A stretch of 64,000 nucleotides of DNA. It comes from Dryomyza anilis. Lineage: Eukaryota; Arthropoda; Insecta; Diptera; Dryomyzidae. Location of the stretch: the NCBI GenBank assembly GCA_951804985.1, contig OX638130.1, forward strand, positions 36,811,394 to 36,875,393, written 5' to 3'. The stretch's first letter is position 1; the number at the start of each line of letters is the position of its first letter. Shown here piece after piece: positions 1-10,190 of the stretch. The translations under genes and the position numbers were made by a program. The notes under the pieces are model-generated. The model had not been told where the DNA came from. It saw only the letters and a list, made by a program, of their open reading frames with translations, and made no database searches.

Positions 1-761
1 AGAAAGGTACGAATTTGAATTCCTATTATATTCCTAATATTATTCTATTCCTAATATTAATAATTATATTAATAATAAGTCTGAAGTCCGCAATTTTTTC
101 CATAAATTTATTTCTTTTCCGAGGTAATTATTATGTCCAGAAGGTTTTCCATACGTCGAAGTTTCCCAACATTTCTCCTACATTTTCCGAAGTTTTCAAT
201 ATAAATTATAATATTTTTGTTATTCTGAAATATTATATTGGTTTTTTCTAATATTATTTTTAGGGCCGTTTTCACAATATCTAGTTAAATATTAATTTCC
301 ATTTTAACCGACAATTCGCGCAAAGTTCGACTTCACAATCAGTTGTTATATCTGTTGTCATTTAAATTCAGGATTCAAAGATCATTTTTTTTTTTGGAAA
401 AATAATAGACTATTTATTGAAATATTTGATAAAGTTTTTAATATGAAATTTTATGGAAAATTTGAAAATTTTATTGAAATATTGAAAATTAAAAGAAATT
501 TTAAATTTTGACATTGGAAATTTATTAATTGTTTTTGTTTTACGACTTCTTGATAATTTTAAAATATTGTCTTAAAGTGCTCAAGGTCCAGTCAGTACAA
601 ATTGGGTGTTTTGTACCAACTAGGGTTATACTAATCGACTTTTGGATAAAAAAAGTCGATTGTTTGAAGTCGACTATGTGATTGTGAAAAAGTCGAATAT
701 TCAACTTTTTCCTTCTATAATCGATTTTTTCTTATTAGTGGCCAGATATCTAAATAAATTC
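1..761. other. Unclassified AT-rich sequence
   Basis: No coding region, RNA gene or recognisable element end was found in this stretch. It is AT-rich with short A and T runs. The one open frame near the left edge (15-251) is low-complexity Ile/Asn/Phe-rich sequence with no motif and is not called. The only local structure is the cluster of AAGTCGA-type words at 633-728, listed separately. Confidence 0.6.
633..728. repeat. Cluster of inverted and direct AAGTCGA words
   Basis: Within about 95 bases the word AAGTCGA or its complement TCGACTT occurs several times (TCGACTTTTGG, AAAAGTCGATTG, GAAGTCGACTATG, AAAAAGTCGAATA, then ATCGATTTTTT). Copies lie in both orientations and could form short hairpins. 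This could be the subterminal part of a small DNA transposon or a degenerate satellite piece. I see no matching second end, so it is not assigned to a family. Confidence 0.35.
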
Positions 762-1062
762 GTTATGACGAAAAAAGGATATGGCAAAACTGACAATTCG
801 TGAAACTCGTATCGCTGGATTGCGTACAAAATAAAAAAACACTTATATTTGGATTTAACAAGTATTATTTCAACTAGTATTAATTAACTTTATTTAATTT
901 AATAACAACTAAAAGAATAATCACTTATATCAACTGCCTCGCACTCATGTGTTTTAATGCGCTTCCATCCCTTTCTCGCACACTGCCCCAATGCGCTGAA
1001 TGATCTTCCGTCTCTTTCTAACACATGCTTAGTGCGCTGAATTGTCTTGCGTCTCATTTATT
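762..1062 (-). mobile_element. 3' LTR remnant of a mag/412-like Ty3/gypsy element (copy A)
   Basis: This stretch matches, with many substitutions, the better preserved LTR at 23546-23917. Shared blocks include CGCTGGATTG, ACACTTATATTTGG, TTATTTCAACTA, CACTCATGTGTTTTAATG, TCTTTCTCGCACA and AGTGCGCTGAATTGTCTTGCG, in the same order and orientation. It lies on the integrase side of the minus-strand pol fragments at 1130-3932, where a 3' LTR is expected. The outer ends are degraded and the boundaries are approximate. Confidence 0.7.
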
Positions 1063-1129
1063 ATTGTTATTGGGCAAATTACATCTTCCAAAACAATTTT
1101 TGCAGGTGAAGCAACTGTGGTGTCATGAA

Positions 1130-1530
1130 CCGCCTTACGATAAGCTACGAGAAACAGTGGTATGTGTGTATTCCAATATTTTTGCTTTTTATCAACCACT
1201 TTCTGAGATACTCTTCCAAAGTCCGATTGAATCTCTCCACCATGCCATCAGATTACGGGTGCAATGGCGTTGTTCGTGTTTTGTGTATGTTGAGAACTTT
1301 GCATAATTCTTTAAATACTGCAGATTCGAAATTTCTTCCTTTATCTGAATGCAATTACCAAGTTGTTAACTAATGCATCCGCAACTGTTGTGGCTTCTTG
1401 ATTCGGCATGGGATATACTTCAGAGCACTTGCTGAAGTAGTCGATGACGACAAGCACATACAAATTACCCGCTCTATCTAACGCGAAATTTGGCCTTCCG
1501 GATCTTTGAACTGAAGTAACCATCTTAGTG
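1130..1530 (-). pseudogene. Integrase fragment of gypsy copy A
   Basis: Minus-strand reading gives integrase core pieces. One contains GNLYVLVVIDYFSKCSEVYP (about 1400-1470), the hydrophobic strand around the first catalytic Asp (V-I-D-Y-F-S-K), followed by PNQEATTVADALVNNLV. A downstream piece near 1190-1250 contains MVERFNRTLEEYLRK, the typical helix after the catalytic Glu in Ty3/gypsy integrases. The pieces are in different frames and the middle of the core, including the second Asp, is missing. The enzyme would insert element cDNA into the genome. This copy is dead. It continues from the RNase H fragment on its right and runs into the LTR remnant on its left. Confidence 0.75.
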
Positions 1531-1906
1531 CTGCGTGATCGGTTCTTAAATGAAACTGTTGTTCGGACAGATACTCATGGACATTTTTCACACTTTCAAT
1601 TACAGCAAGAAGCTCCCTCCTGGTGGCATAGTAATTTCGCTCGAGCTTGGACAATGTTTTACTATAGTATTCGATCACTTTTTCTTGTCCATTGATCACT
1701 TGAGAGAGAACTCCGTCTATTCCGTATCCACTTGCATCCGTATCAAGTACAAATTTTTCACCGGGAATTGGATACGCAAGAATTGGTGCCGAGCACAGTA
1801 GATATTTTAATTTCTTGATCATCGCACCATTAAAATGCGCGGTTCTTTCTTGTCAACTCGTGAAGACTGGTAGCAACATTGGCAAAACCTGAAACAAATC
1901 ACGTGT
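1478..1906 (-). pseudogene. RNase H fragment of gypsy copy A pol
   Basis: The minus-strand frame 1478-1822 (114 aa) reads SAPILAYPIPGEKFVLDTDA then SGYGIDGVLSQV, the start of a retroelement RNase H with its first catalytic Asp. It is followed by EYYSKTLSKLERNYYATRRE and LRTDHAALRWLLQFKDPEG, both characteristic of 412/mag-type Ty3/gypsy pol. The Glu in the RRE motif and the TDHAAL segment are present, so the domain is recognisable over most of its length. The reading frame shifts directly into the integrase piece at its C-terminus and is cut at 1907 by the foldback insertion. Confidence 0.82.
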
Positions 1907-1909
1907 AGT

Positions 1910-2800
1910 ATGTACATTAGACTGACAATGGTTTTTTAATAAAAAAAATCATCGAGTTTGATTTTGAAATGGTCAAAGTAGGCGTTTTCGTACCTAAATC
2001 AACAATTTCAAAATTGAATTGAAATGACGTCCCTTGAACGCAATAAACTTAAAATTTGGGTATGTCATCTGTTGGAAAATTGTATTAGCTTTTCAACAAA
2101 CTATAAACGAATCGGATAAAAAATACAGAAGCAGTGATTATTTAAACAGGCATCCTTATTTTCATTAGTTACCTGGCCCGAAACAAATTAACCTCAAAAG
2201 TAGATGCCCATTTACATTTTTTTTAGAATATGTTCTTGCGACTATTTATTAAAATTAATTATTTATTACTAAAAAAAATAGTAAAAACTGCATCAAAAAA
2301 TGCACTAATATCGCTATATTTTAAAAAGTCTATAATTTAATTTTTATTCATTCTAAAATAATCGCAAGGAATGTCAAAAACATATTTGAGATGGGAATCG
2401 AACTTTTGAGTTTAAAGTGTTTCAGGCTAGGCGTGACTGATGAAAATAAAAAACGAAGGATGCCTGTTAAATAATCACTGATTCTGTATTTATTTTTATT
2501 TATATTTTTTATCCGATTTTTTTTATTTATAGTTTGTTGAAAAGCTAATAAAATTTTCCAACTGATGACTTACCCACTTTTTTAGTTTAATGTGTTTGAG
2601 AGACATAATTTCAATACAATTGTTAAATTGTCGATTTAGGTACGAAAACGCTTACTTTGAGGTTCCGGCGGGTGCATTTCTCATATTCGGATTTCGCTGA
2701 AAATTCTTCAAATCGATTTTCTGATCCAATAGAGCATTTCTAACGGGTGACCTCCTCTCGATTTGAAATCATGATTTTCCACTGTCAGTCTAATGTACAT
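1910..2800. mobile_element. 891-bp foldback (long inverted repeat) element, AGT target duplication
   Basis: The left end begins ATGTACATTAGACTGACA and the right end finishes with its reverse complement TGTCAGTCTAATGTACAT. The arms continue inward: GGCGTTTTCGTACCTAAATC against GATTTAGGTACGAAAACGC, ATTATTTAAACAGGCATCC against GGATGCCTGTTAAATAAT, then TTTTAGAATATGTTCTTGCG against its complement around 2350. Nearly the whole element is one imperfect palindrome with a short centre. It is bounded by AGT at 1907-1909 and 2801-2803 and splits the gypsy RT/RNase H region between conserved residues, so it inserted after that element. No ORF is carried. The transposase family is unknown. Confidence 0.85.
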
Positions 2801-2803
2801 AGT

Positions 2804-3554
2804 TCCAAGAAGCTTCGAAGGTCATGTAGGTTCTGTGGTCTGGGCCACTCCTTTACGGCAACTATTTTATCTTTATCGGTATGCACTCCTTCTGTGGTAA
2901 CTCGATGACCCAGATACTTGACTTCTTTCTTGAAAAGTGAGCATTTCTAAGTTTTAGCCCCGCCTTTTCTAATCGAAGAAATACTTCCTCTAGATTTTTT
3001 AGATGTTCGTTGAAATCCTTGCCCATGACAAATATGTCGTCAAGGTATACCAGGCAAGTTTTCCAGTGTAATCCTCTATACGTTCTCCATTAACCGTTCG
3101 AATGTTACTGGGGCATTGCATAGCCCAAACAACATTACCAGAAATTGCCATAGTCAAACTCCAGTACTGAATGAAGTCTTCTCTCGATCGTTCTTATCGA
3201 TTTCTACTTGCCAGAAGCCGCTTTGCAAGTCCAACGTAGAAAACCATTTTGCATTAGAGAGTGTATTTAAGGTATCGTCTATTCTGGGCAATGGATAGCT
3301 ATCTTTCTTGGTTACATTATTTAACTTTCGGTAATCAACGCAAAAGCGAGACTACCATCTTTCATTTAAACCAATACCACTGATGAGCTCCATATGCTCT
3401 CTGATGGTTCCACTACACCATTTTTGTCCATATCTTCGACTAAATGTGACACTTCATCGCGTTTGGACAGTGCCACTCTTCTCGGTGCTTGACGAATTGG
3501 TTTAGAGTCACCAGTGTCTATTCTATGTTTTACGATGAAAGTTCTCCCGTCATT
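2804..3554 (-). pseudogene. Reverse transcriptase fragment of gypsy copy A
   Basis: Minus-strand translation across 2990-3050 gives TCLVYLDDIFVMGKDFNEHL, the RT catalytic YLDD box with two metal-binding Asp residues. Just left of it (2880-2940) is a stretch reading like the K-x-x-Y-L-G-H-R segment and then the D-L-R-S-F-L-G motif, which is interrupted at 2803 by the foldback element. Further right (3130-3450) lie pieces of the fingers and palm. Single-base indels put these motifs in different frames and there are internal stops. This is the polymerase domain between protease linker (3555-3932) and RNase H (1478-1906). Confidence 0.78.
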
Positions 3555-3932
3555 TTAGCCTTTATCAGCGAATACCAACCAACGTTTATCAATTAGTTGT
3601 TGTATTTTACTCTTTTCTTTGGCAGCCAAATCCTTGGTCCACTCCGTTATAAAAGTTTTAGCACATTTCTTATCTACTTGCGGTGTACCGTTAATCTTCG
3701 ATTGATTTAATTTACAATTTATTATCGCAGATGCCTCTTGACACCTACCTATTACTGTTCCCTTTTTAATTATTTTGGACGAGTTTTCCATATTGAGAAC
3801 TCTTATTGGTACAACTTTGTCTTTTGTCCTTTCTACTAATGTTCTTCTGACAACAATATTACTTCTGCTCATTTGGTCATCGTTCGCTTCAATAACCCAC
3901 AACTTACTTATCCCACAATAAGAGATCAGCAA
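3555..3932 (-). pseudogene. Protease-RT linker / RT N-terminus of gypsy copy A
   Basis: A 125-aa minus-strand open frame contains CGISKLWVIEAND, then VVPIRVLNMEN and KKGTVIGRCQEA, followed by an acidic/basic linker ending in KIQQLIDKRWLVFADKG. The equivalent stretches at 11216-11700 and 18900-19394 carry the same words in the same order, so this is the linker between protease and RT in one gypsy family. No active-site residues lie here. The upstream protease and gag of copy A are absent, so the copy is 5'-truncated at about 3935. Confidence 0.75.
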
Positions 3933-4177
3933 AAAAAATGTTTTTGGATCTAAATCTAAATCAATGAATATTTTTCAAAAACACATATTACAAAAGAAAA
4001 ACAGTTTTCAGCTCGTGCATTTACAGCCCAATACAATAAATAAAAATATCTCATTGTAAAAAAAATTAATAAAAATTGATTGTCACCAGGGACGTAAATT
4101 CTGGTTTACCTTGGTGGTGAAAAATTATTTAAATATTAAAATCCAAAATTATAGATACGTGATAATATTGTGTTATA

Positions 4178-4639
4178 CACTGATAAAAATATAGGTTGTT
4201 TAACAAATACTTTTAGCTGTTGAAATACTTTTATATGAAAATATTTGCCACGACAATAAGATGATTTATAAACACTTATAATAGGTGACAGTAATGTTGA
4301 TAGATCTGGTTGAAGTGAATAGAGAAGTGAACTGAGATAAAAAGAAGAATGTGAGTGAGTGAGTTAAAAATAATAATTAAAAAACAAAGTAAAAATAAAA
4401 ATTATAATCAAATTACACACAATTAAAAAAATATATATTTTTTATTTTAAAAATTTCACGCCAAAGGAAAAAAAAACAAGAGTTTCCACTGTTGAATCAA
4501 CAGTAAAATACATTTAATATATAAACAGCGGTAGCATTCTTAAAACAAATATGTGGAGTTGTTGGGTACGAAATGACCAATAAAAGTTGTTGTTATGAGG
4601 TACAAAATTGTTGCCATAACGATTTATTTTTTTTCAGTG
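4178..4639. mobile_element. Candidate 462-bp MITE with CACTGA ends
   Basis: The left end reads CACTGATAAAAATATAGG. The right end read in reverse complement is CACTGAAAAAAAATAAATC, giving an imperfect TIR of about 14 bp. The flanks are similar 8-mers, GTGTTATA on the left and AGTGTATA on the right, which would fit an 8-bp duplication that has diverged. The interior is AT-rich and non-coding. Because both ends are A/T-rich, the match could be partly chance. Confidence 0.42.
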
Positions 4640-4951
4640 AGTGTATAGTACACATTTTAATATTTATTTGTAAAAGGTGAGTTAAAGCAAACGATAACGC
4701 CTTTGCCTTAAACGACCAACGCAATCTATAAGTGAATCAGTATTAATTGTTTTAGTTTCTTCATGTAGACACACCTGGGGGCAGATTCTGAATCTACGTG
4801 ATAATGATACTTAGAATATTTCAAAAATTTGAATGTACTTCATAGGCTTTTATTTGTATTTTAAAGACGCAAGTATAATCAAATTTTAATTTAATAAATT
4901 TGAATTGATTTTTAAAATATCTCACGGTAGCATTACAAGTGGGAATAAAAC
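4640..4951. repeat. Left part of a dispersed AT-rich repeat
   Basis: The segment 4845-4951 resembles duplicated sequence at 9890-9990 and 17530-17640: each has GCnTTTATTTG, TTTTAAAATATCTC and a GGGAATAAAA or GGAGTAAAA word in the same order. The continuation (GAATTGATGTTGAGAAAC, then CATATACATACT) lies at 6085-6120, on the other side of the hAT-like element. The hAT-like element therefore inserted into a copy of this repeat. No coding potential is visible. Confidence 0.5.
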
Positions 4952-4959
4952 CCTTAAAT

Positions 4960-6076
4960 CACTGTTTCCCAACCGGTCCATTTTCAGAGGATCGCAAGGT
5001 ATTAGATTTTTAAATAATTTAAATAAAAAAATTGAATTAAATACAATGTTAAATTTATCAATATGAAGCATTATATTGTAAAGGTATTAAAAATTTTAAA
5101 AACACTTCTAATCTGAAATTTTGTGTTACCTAAAAAGTGTGTCGGGAGAGTAATTATTCACAATTAAAATTGAAAAAATTGCAAATGATTTCAGTGACAA
5201 AAACTCTTTGGGGTAACAGTTCCGATTCTGGTTTCAAGACCTTGATAATAGCGATTTTGGGAACAAATATACATTTTAAAAGTGCTCCTATTCCGAATAT
5301 AAAATCGAAACCGGTTTCCATTTATGTTCCTCGTTATTAAATGATTTATGTATGTACTGTCGGCGGGCGGAATTTTTTCAATTTCAAATTTAAAAATCTT
5401 GATATTTATTTGGAATTTTTGCAATAATAATAATAGTTTGGCGCTACAGTCCTGTATAGAACTTCGGCCGAGCTCTCTCACCATTTTGAGCTGTGCTTGT
5501 TATATTTGTACTCAAAGTGGTGGGACCTACAGTTTATTGCCGAATCCGAACGGCGGGTGAGAGCTTTTCATAAGCAATGTTTTACTCTCATAGGTTTGCC
5601 ATTTACTGCCGAGAGGTAGCGCGGTATAGAAAAAAGTTTCTATGAAAAGATGTTTTTAGCCCCAGTCCAGACTTGAACCGGGGACCTTTCGGCTCGCAGT
5701 CCAACGCACTAACCACTGAGCTCCCGTGGCTATTTTATTAGTTATATTAATTATAAAATCCCAATTTCATTTGGAATAATCTCAATTTAAAATTAAATAT
5801 TTCAATTTCATTTGTAATTTTTTTCCAATTATCCGTGGTTAATATTTTATTTTGTGTTAAAGTTGGCATCTGTAGTATGTTGAAATCGTACGAGAAATAC
5901 TTTGACACAATTTTTTGCAAAAATTGGTAAATAATGAGTACGCAGTAAGAATCAGGAGATCAAAATCTACTATTTTCGGTGGAATCCAAATCTCTATTTT
6001 CTAATTTCAAAGGGGTCGCGGAACACATATGGAGTTAAAAAGGGGGTCGCGACACGAAAAAGGTTGGGAACCTTTG
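4960..6076. mobile_element. Non-autonomous hAT-like element with 8-bp target duplication
   Basis: The left terminus is CACTGTTTCCCAACCGGTCC. The right terminus in reverse complement is CAAAGGTTCCCAACC. The shared TTCCCAACC core and CA start are typical of hAT-type TIRs. The flanking octamers CCTTAAAT (4952-4959) and CTTTAAAT (6077-6084) differ at one base, as expected for an aged 8-bp hAT duplication. The subterminal part has GGGGTCGCGG and GGGGGTCGCGAC words. There is no transposase frame; the 1117 bp include a 310-bp SINE (5423-5732), so the element was about 0.8 kb when it inserted. Confidence 0.78.
5423..5732 (-). mobile_element. tRNA-derived SINE, copy 1 (inside hAT-like element)
   Basis: On the minus strand the element starts with a tRNA-like head: TAGCCACGGGAGCTCAGTGG contains an A box, and GGTTCAAGTCTGG is a B box about 45 nt later. 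A family-specific body follows (CCGCCGTTCGGATTCGGCAA, CAAAATGGTGAGAGAGCTCG) and a tail of (TTA/TAT)n at the left edge. RNA polymerase III boxes plus a 3' trinucleotide tail define a tRNA-type SINE. The head carries a one-base change in the acceptor region (CTCCCGTGG instead of CTACCGCGG in other copies). Confidence 0.88.
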
Positions 6077-6084
6077 CTTTAAAT

Positions 6085-7290
6085 GAATTGATGTTGAGAA
6101 ACAGTTTCCATATACATACTAAGAGAGATCTCACATGGAGATAAATGTTCTCCTAAATCATGTATTATACGCATCAATTTTGCAAAAATTAATCATGATA
6201 TCCAGAGAACAATAAGTAATCATAATGATTTGGTTTTTATTCATTATGTATGATTATAGTAACATTTTGATTATTTTGATAAATTGAATAAAATCATGCG
6301 TATGTTTACTCATGCATTATGTATAATAAATTGTGCCAAATCTACGTAGCCTGCTGATGGCAAAACAAACCCTAATTATGAAGAATAAAGTGAAAAATAT
6401 CTCATTTGAGAATATAATATGTCTATGAGAAAGGAACATTTGGAAAGAAAAGAAACATTAAAATAAGAGTGGAAAAATACATCACTTCAACCTATATTTA
6501 TTTTCAAATGACACATTTTTCACTTTATTAACTCACTTAAATGTTCTATAGACTGCAACTACGCCGTGGTTTTTCACAACTGGCGTGAACTGCTCATTAA
6601 GAAAATGAATATGCAATATGAAGCACTAGTTATGAATAAATATTAAGAATTTCGTCTGCAATGATTAATAAAAAAATTTTGTAAAAATGTATGAATCCTA
6701 TTCATAATAAATTCATAGTGATTTGCAGTTTTTATGCATGAACTTTGCAATTTTTTTAGTATTATACATAATTCATGAATATAATTCATAAATAAGAAAC
6801 TTAGAAAATAATATGCATTGTATTTCAATTGAAAACAAAAACTGTAAACAAAATGCATTGCAAATCTATGTTTTTTTTCTCCTACTATATTTTTGTCCCA
6901 AAATCTTAACTATGGGATTATAATGGGTAAGAAACAGACACTCGCTACACTTATTAGATTAAGTTAGTATGTGTTTAATTGTTATATATTGCATTTTCAA
7001 AACTCTTTCATTTTCAAAATGTTTTTATTTTTTGACCAGGGAACGTGTGCCCCTTAATGAAATTTTAATTTAAAAACCTTAGTTAAAACAACAGTTTTTC
7101 GCGATGCACATTCCCATTATTATTGGAAATAGATCCGTGTATGTTAGGTTTTAAGTTTTTTGAAATAGTACATCAAAAAATCAGTGCCGCGTTTAAAAAT
7201 ATATAAAAATTTTATTGACATTTTGAAAATTGTGCAAATTTGAATATATTGTCTTCCAATTTTCTTTTTTTTATAGAAAATAATGTTTTT
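6085..7290. other. Unclassified AT-rich sequence
   Basis: The first 60 bases continue the dispersed repeat interrupted by the hAT-like element. The rest is AT-rich with many ATGAAT/ATTCAT words (6140-6850) and no recognised protein. A 71-codon minus-strand frame at 6643-6858 is Ile/Phe/Tyr/Asn-rich low complexity without a motif and is not called a gene. At 7291 the left breakpoint of the large tandem duplication begins. Confidence 0.5.
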
Positions 7291-7785
7291 GAAGGATTTT
7301 AAACATTTACGAAGACTGGTTAAGATTTTAATAAGAATGAAAAATGTGTACCTTAAGTCCTGATAAGCTGGTATTGCGACACTTTTGTCAGTACATATTA
7401 CATTAAGGCCCTTCCAAAGTAAAGTAATGCACGAAATAAGTAAAAATATTTAATATTCGTAATTTTGGTCAATGTTTTAACACAAAAAGTTAACATCTAT
7501 TAATTTTTTTAAAAACTCTATATTTTTTGCTCCTTACTTAAATTTTATTTATCTCAAAAATCATCACTTTTATTTATATATTTTATTTATATGAAATTGA
7601 ATTTCAAAACCGATAAGGATAACATCAAAAAAAACAAATGTTTTTGGCTTACAATCTAAATCAATGAATAATTTTTATAAGTAAGGTTAATATTTCCTAG
7701 ATTTAGTTTCAATAATTTATGACAACAATGTAGATAATAACAACAAAGAAAGCAATATATTTAAAATTATATTTAAAATTTTGTA

Positions 7786-8619
7786 AGGCTAATATTTCAT
7801 AGATTTGATTTTAATAATTTACGGCTAAAATGTCCACCTTGAAAACCCGGGAAATAATGTTAAAAAACAATGTGGGCGGATCGCGCCCATTTTTTGGTCC
7901 AATATTTTTAAGGATAATTCTAACAATACGTTTTAAATTATGTAACTACATCCTGAATACTTTTCGTGTTATTGGTTTCTAAAAGTTTATATAAAAGTGA
8001 CTTTTATTGGAGGTGGGCGTGTCCGTTGACCCATTCAGTTCCAACTTTTGGGTAAAACATAATAATAATAATAATAGTTTGGCACTACAGTCCTGTATAG
8101 AACTTCGGCCGAGCTCTCTCACCATTTTGAGCTGTGCGTATTATTTTTGTACTCAAAGTGGTGGGACCTACAGTTTATTGCCGAATCCGAACGGCGGGTG
8201 AGAGCTTTTCATAGGCAAAGTTTTTACTCTCGGAGGTTTGCCATTTACTGCCGAGAGGTAGCGCGGTATAGAAAAATGTTTCTATGAAAAGATGTTGTTA
8301 GCCCCAGTCCAGACTTGAACCGGGTACCTTTCGGCTCGCTGTCCAACGCACTAACCACTGAGCTACCGCGGCTACAAAGTTAACTACAAAACATATTGAA
8401 ACGAAATTTCATCGCATTCTGATCAGTATGTCTCAAGATTTTGTGTATTCTGACAGAAAGGCAGCAAAACGGACAGACAGACGGACTTGGCTAAACGGAC
8501 TCGGGTAGTGATGCTGATCATGGATATATATACATTTCCATACCGGACACGCCTCCAAAGAGTCGATACAATATATGCACAAAGTTAATATACCATGTAC
8601 CTCATAGGTGTAGGGTATA
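7786..8619 (-). mobile_element. Second mini-me/DINE-like element (family B), unit 1 copy
   Basis: Features shared with DINE/mini-me elements: a GTGGGCGGATCGCGCCCATT stretch (7872-7891), GGTGGGCGTGTCCG, a (GACA/GACG)n run with GACGGACTTGG, the core GATGCTGATCATGGATATAT, and an end GTGTAGGGTATA at 8608-8619. The core differs from that of the main DINE-1 family here (GTCATGCTGATCAAGAATAT), so this is a separate lineage. A SINE splits it at 8060-8375. The right-hand (5') end is clear; the other end is approximate. Confidence 0.6.
8060..8375 (-). mobile_element. tRNA-derived SINE, copy 2
   Basis: Same family as the copy at 5423-5732, with head AGCCGCGGTAGCTCAGTGG on the minus strand (A box), B box GGTTCAAGTCTGG and an (ATT)n-type tail of about six repeats at the left edge. 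It lies inside the family-B DINE-like element. The matching copy in duplication unit 2 (14966-15273) shows that this insertion predates the segmental duplication. Confidence 0.9.
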
Positions 8620-8857
8620 AATAGTTTACTATAACGCTATTAAACAAAGAATGTCTAGTTTTACAAACCCAGTTTTTTAGATCAATGCGTTAAAGAGTTT
8701 TAATTGCATTTCAAATGTTGGATGCACTTCACAGAGTATTAACAACAACAAAAAATAGTTGTCCGATATCAAATCGTTTTCAGCTTTTATTTGCATTTAA
8801 TACATTTTAATTAATTTTTCAAATATCTCTTAGTAGATTTTCAAATGGGAATATAAA

Positions 8858-9152
8858 CCAGTTGGGAAGGTTAGATCACATGGGAAATTTGAAAGTAGGT
8901 GTTATTATGATAGTTAGGATTATCAAAATTATGGTCGGTCTAAGCCGACTATAAATATCCTACACATATGTGTGGTTACCATTCAAAGTGGTATATAGGT
9001 CACCAGGGTATACGAATCCTGAAAATATTAATATTAATTACTATCGACTGTTATATTGGTTATCGTAGCTGTAGGTTGCGGACAGACTGACAGACGGAAA
9101 GACGACATCGCTAAATCGACTCAGGAGGTCATGCTGATCAAGAATATATATT
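8858..9152 (-). mobile_element. DINE-1/mini-me (Helitron-related) copy with internal deletion and 47-nt filler
   Basis: It begins CCAGTTGGGAAGGTTAGATC with the hairpin GGTCGGTCTAAGCCGACTAT at about 8933-8955. It keeps the GGTCACCAGGGTATACGAATC block, then jumps at about 9032 into 47 nt identical to 9308-9354, and resumes at GACAGACTGACAGACGG and the TGATCAAGAATATATA core. About 600 bp of the usual interior are missing compared with the unit-2 counterpart at 15912-16822. Non-coding. Confidence 0.82.
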
Positions 9153-10190
9153 ATCAAAATATGAAATGCATTTGCATTTAAAATGCAAATAAAAAACGTG
9201 AACGAATTGATCTATTGAACTTGGTATACACAAATTCTTAGAATGATCCATAGTTTCACGTTCAGGTCTATTTTTTCATTATCTGACGGTGTAATAAATT
9301 GTTTTAAATTAATTACTATCGACTGTTATATTGGTTATCGTAGCTGTAGGTTGCATGTAATGTACAGCTAAGAAATTTTGTAATAAGAAAACTCGAATTT
9401 ATTTTTTATTTTATTTTTTTTATTTTATATTTTATTAATTAAGTTAAATAAATAAAATCAAATCTAGGGGGAGGGGGCATCTGCCTCTTTCCCACATGCC
9501 TACCCTATTTAGTCCCTGATTGTCACAAAAAATTAACAATAACTTAACAGATAGAAAATAAAAATAGTTTACTATATCACAATTAAGCAAATAATGTCTA
9601 GTTTTACAAACTTTAAGTAAAAAATCACAACGAGTTTATTCACCTTTTCAAGATTGTAATTTTTGTAATTATAACACCAAACGACAAAAATTCAGTTTTG
9701 GCTGCACACATGAGAACATCCTATATATTCTTAAATTACGCCGAAAAATAAAATACACGTTTTTTCCAGTATTTCTATTCGTTAAAGGGTTTTATTTGCA
9801 TTTGAAATGTTGGATGCACTTCACAACCGTGACATCACTGAGTATGAATATAAAAACGGAGGTGCAATATCAATTCGTTTACAGCGTTTATTTGCTTTTA
9901 ATAAATTTTAATTGATTTTTAAAATATCTCTTAGTAGTATTTGTATTTAATAAATTAGTAGTATTTCAAATTGGAGTAAAAATGAATTGATAATGGAAAC
10001 CGTGTTTATATACATACTCAGAGAGCTCTCAGGTTCAAAAAATGTTCCGCAAAAAAGAATTTAAATGTCATTATAAAAATTTGATATGCATATACAATTG
10101 AACGAATTGATCTAAAAAAAACTGGGTACACACAAATTCTTTCACGTACATTTTTTTTCGTCGATTTTTTTTATTTTCGGACGATGCACA
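9153..10190. repeat. Dispersed AT-rich repeat, unit 1
   Basis: The blocks here recur elsewhere in the window: AATGTCTAGTTTTACAAAC (9592 and 8650), TTTATTTGCATTTGAAATG then TTGGATGCACTTCAC (9792 and 8702), AAAATATCTCTTAGTAG, and CATACTCAGAGAGCTCTCAG. Partial copies lie at 8620-8857 and 15521-15911, with a full copy in unit 2 (16823-17880). No ORF or terminal repeat defines the element. It is probably an old, non-autonomous transposon family. Confidence 0.5.
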
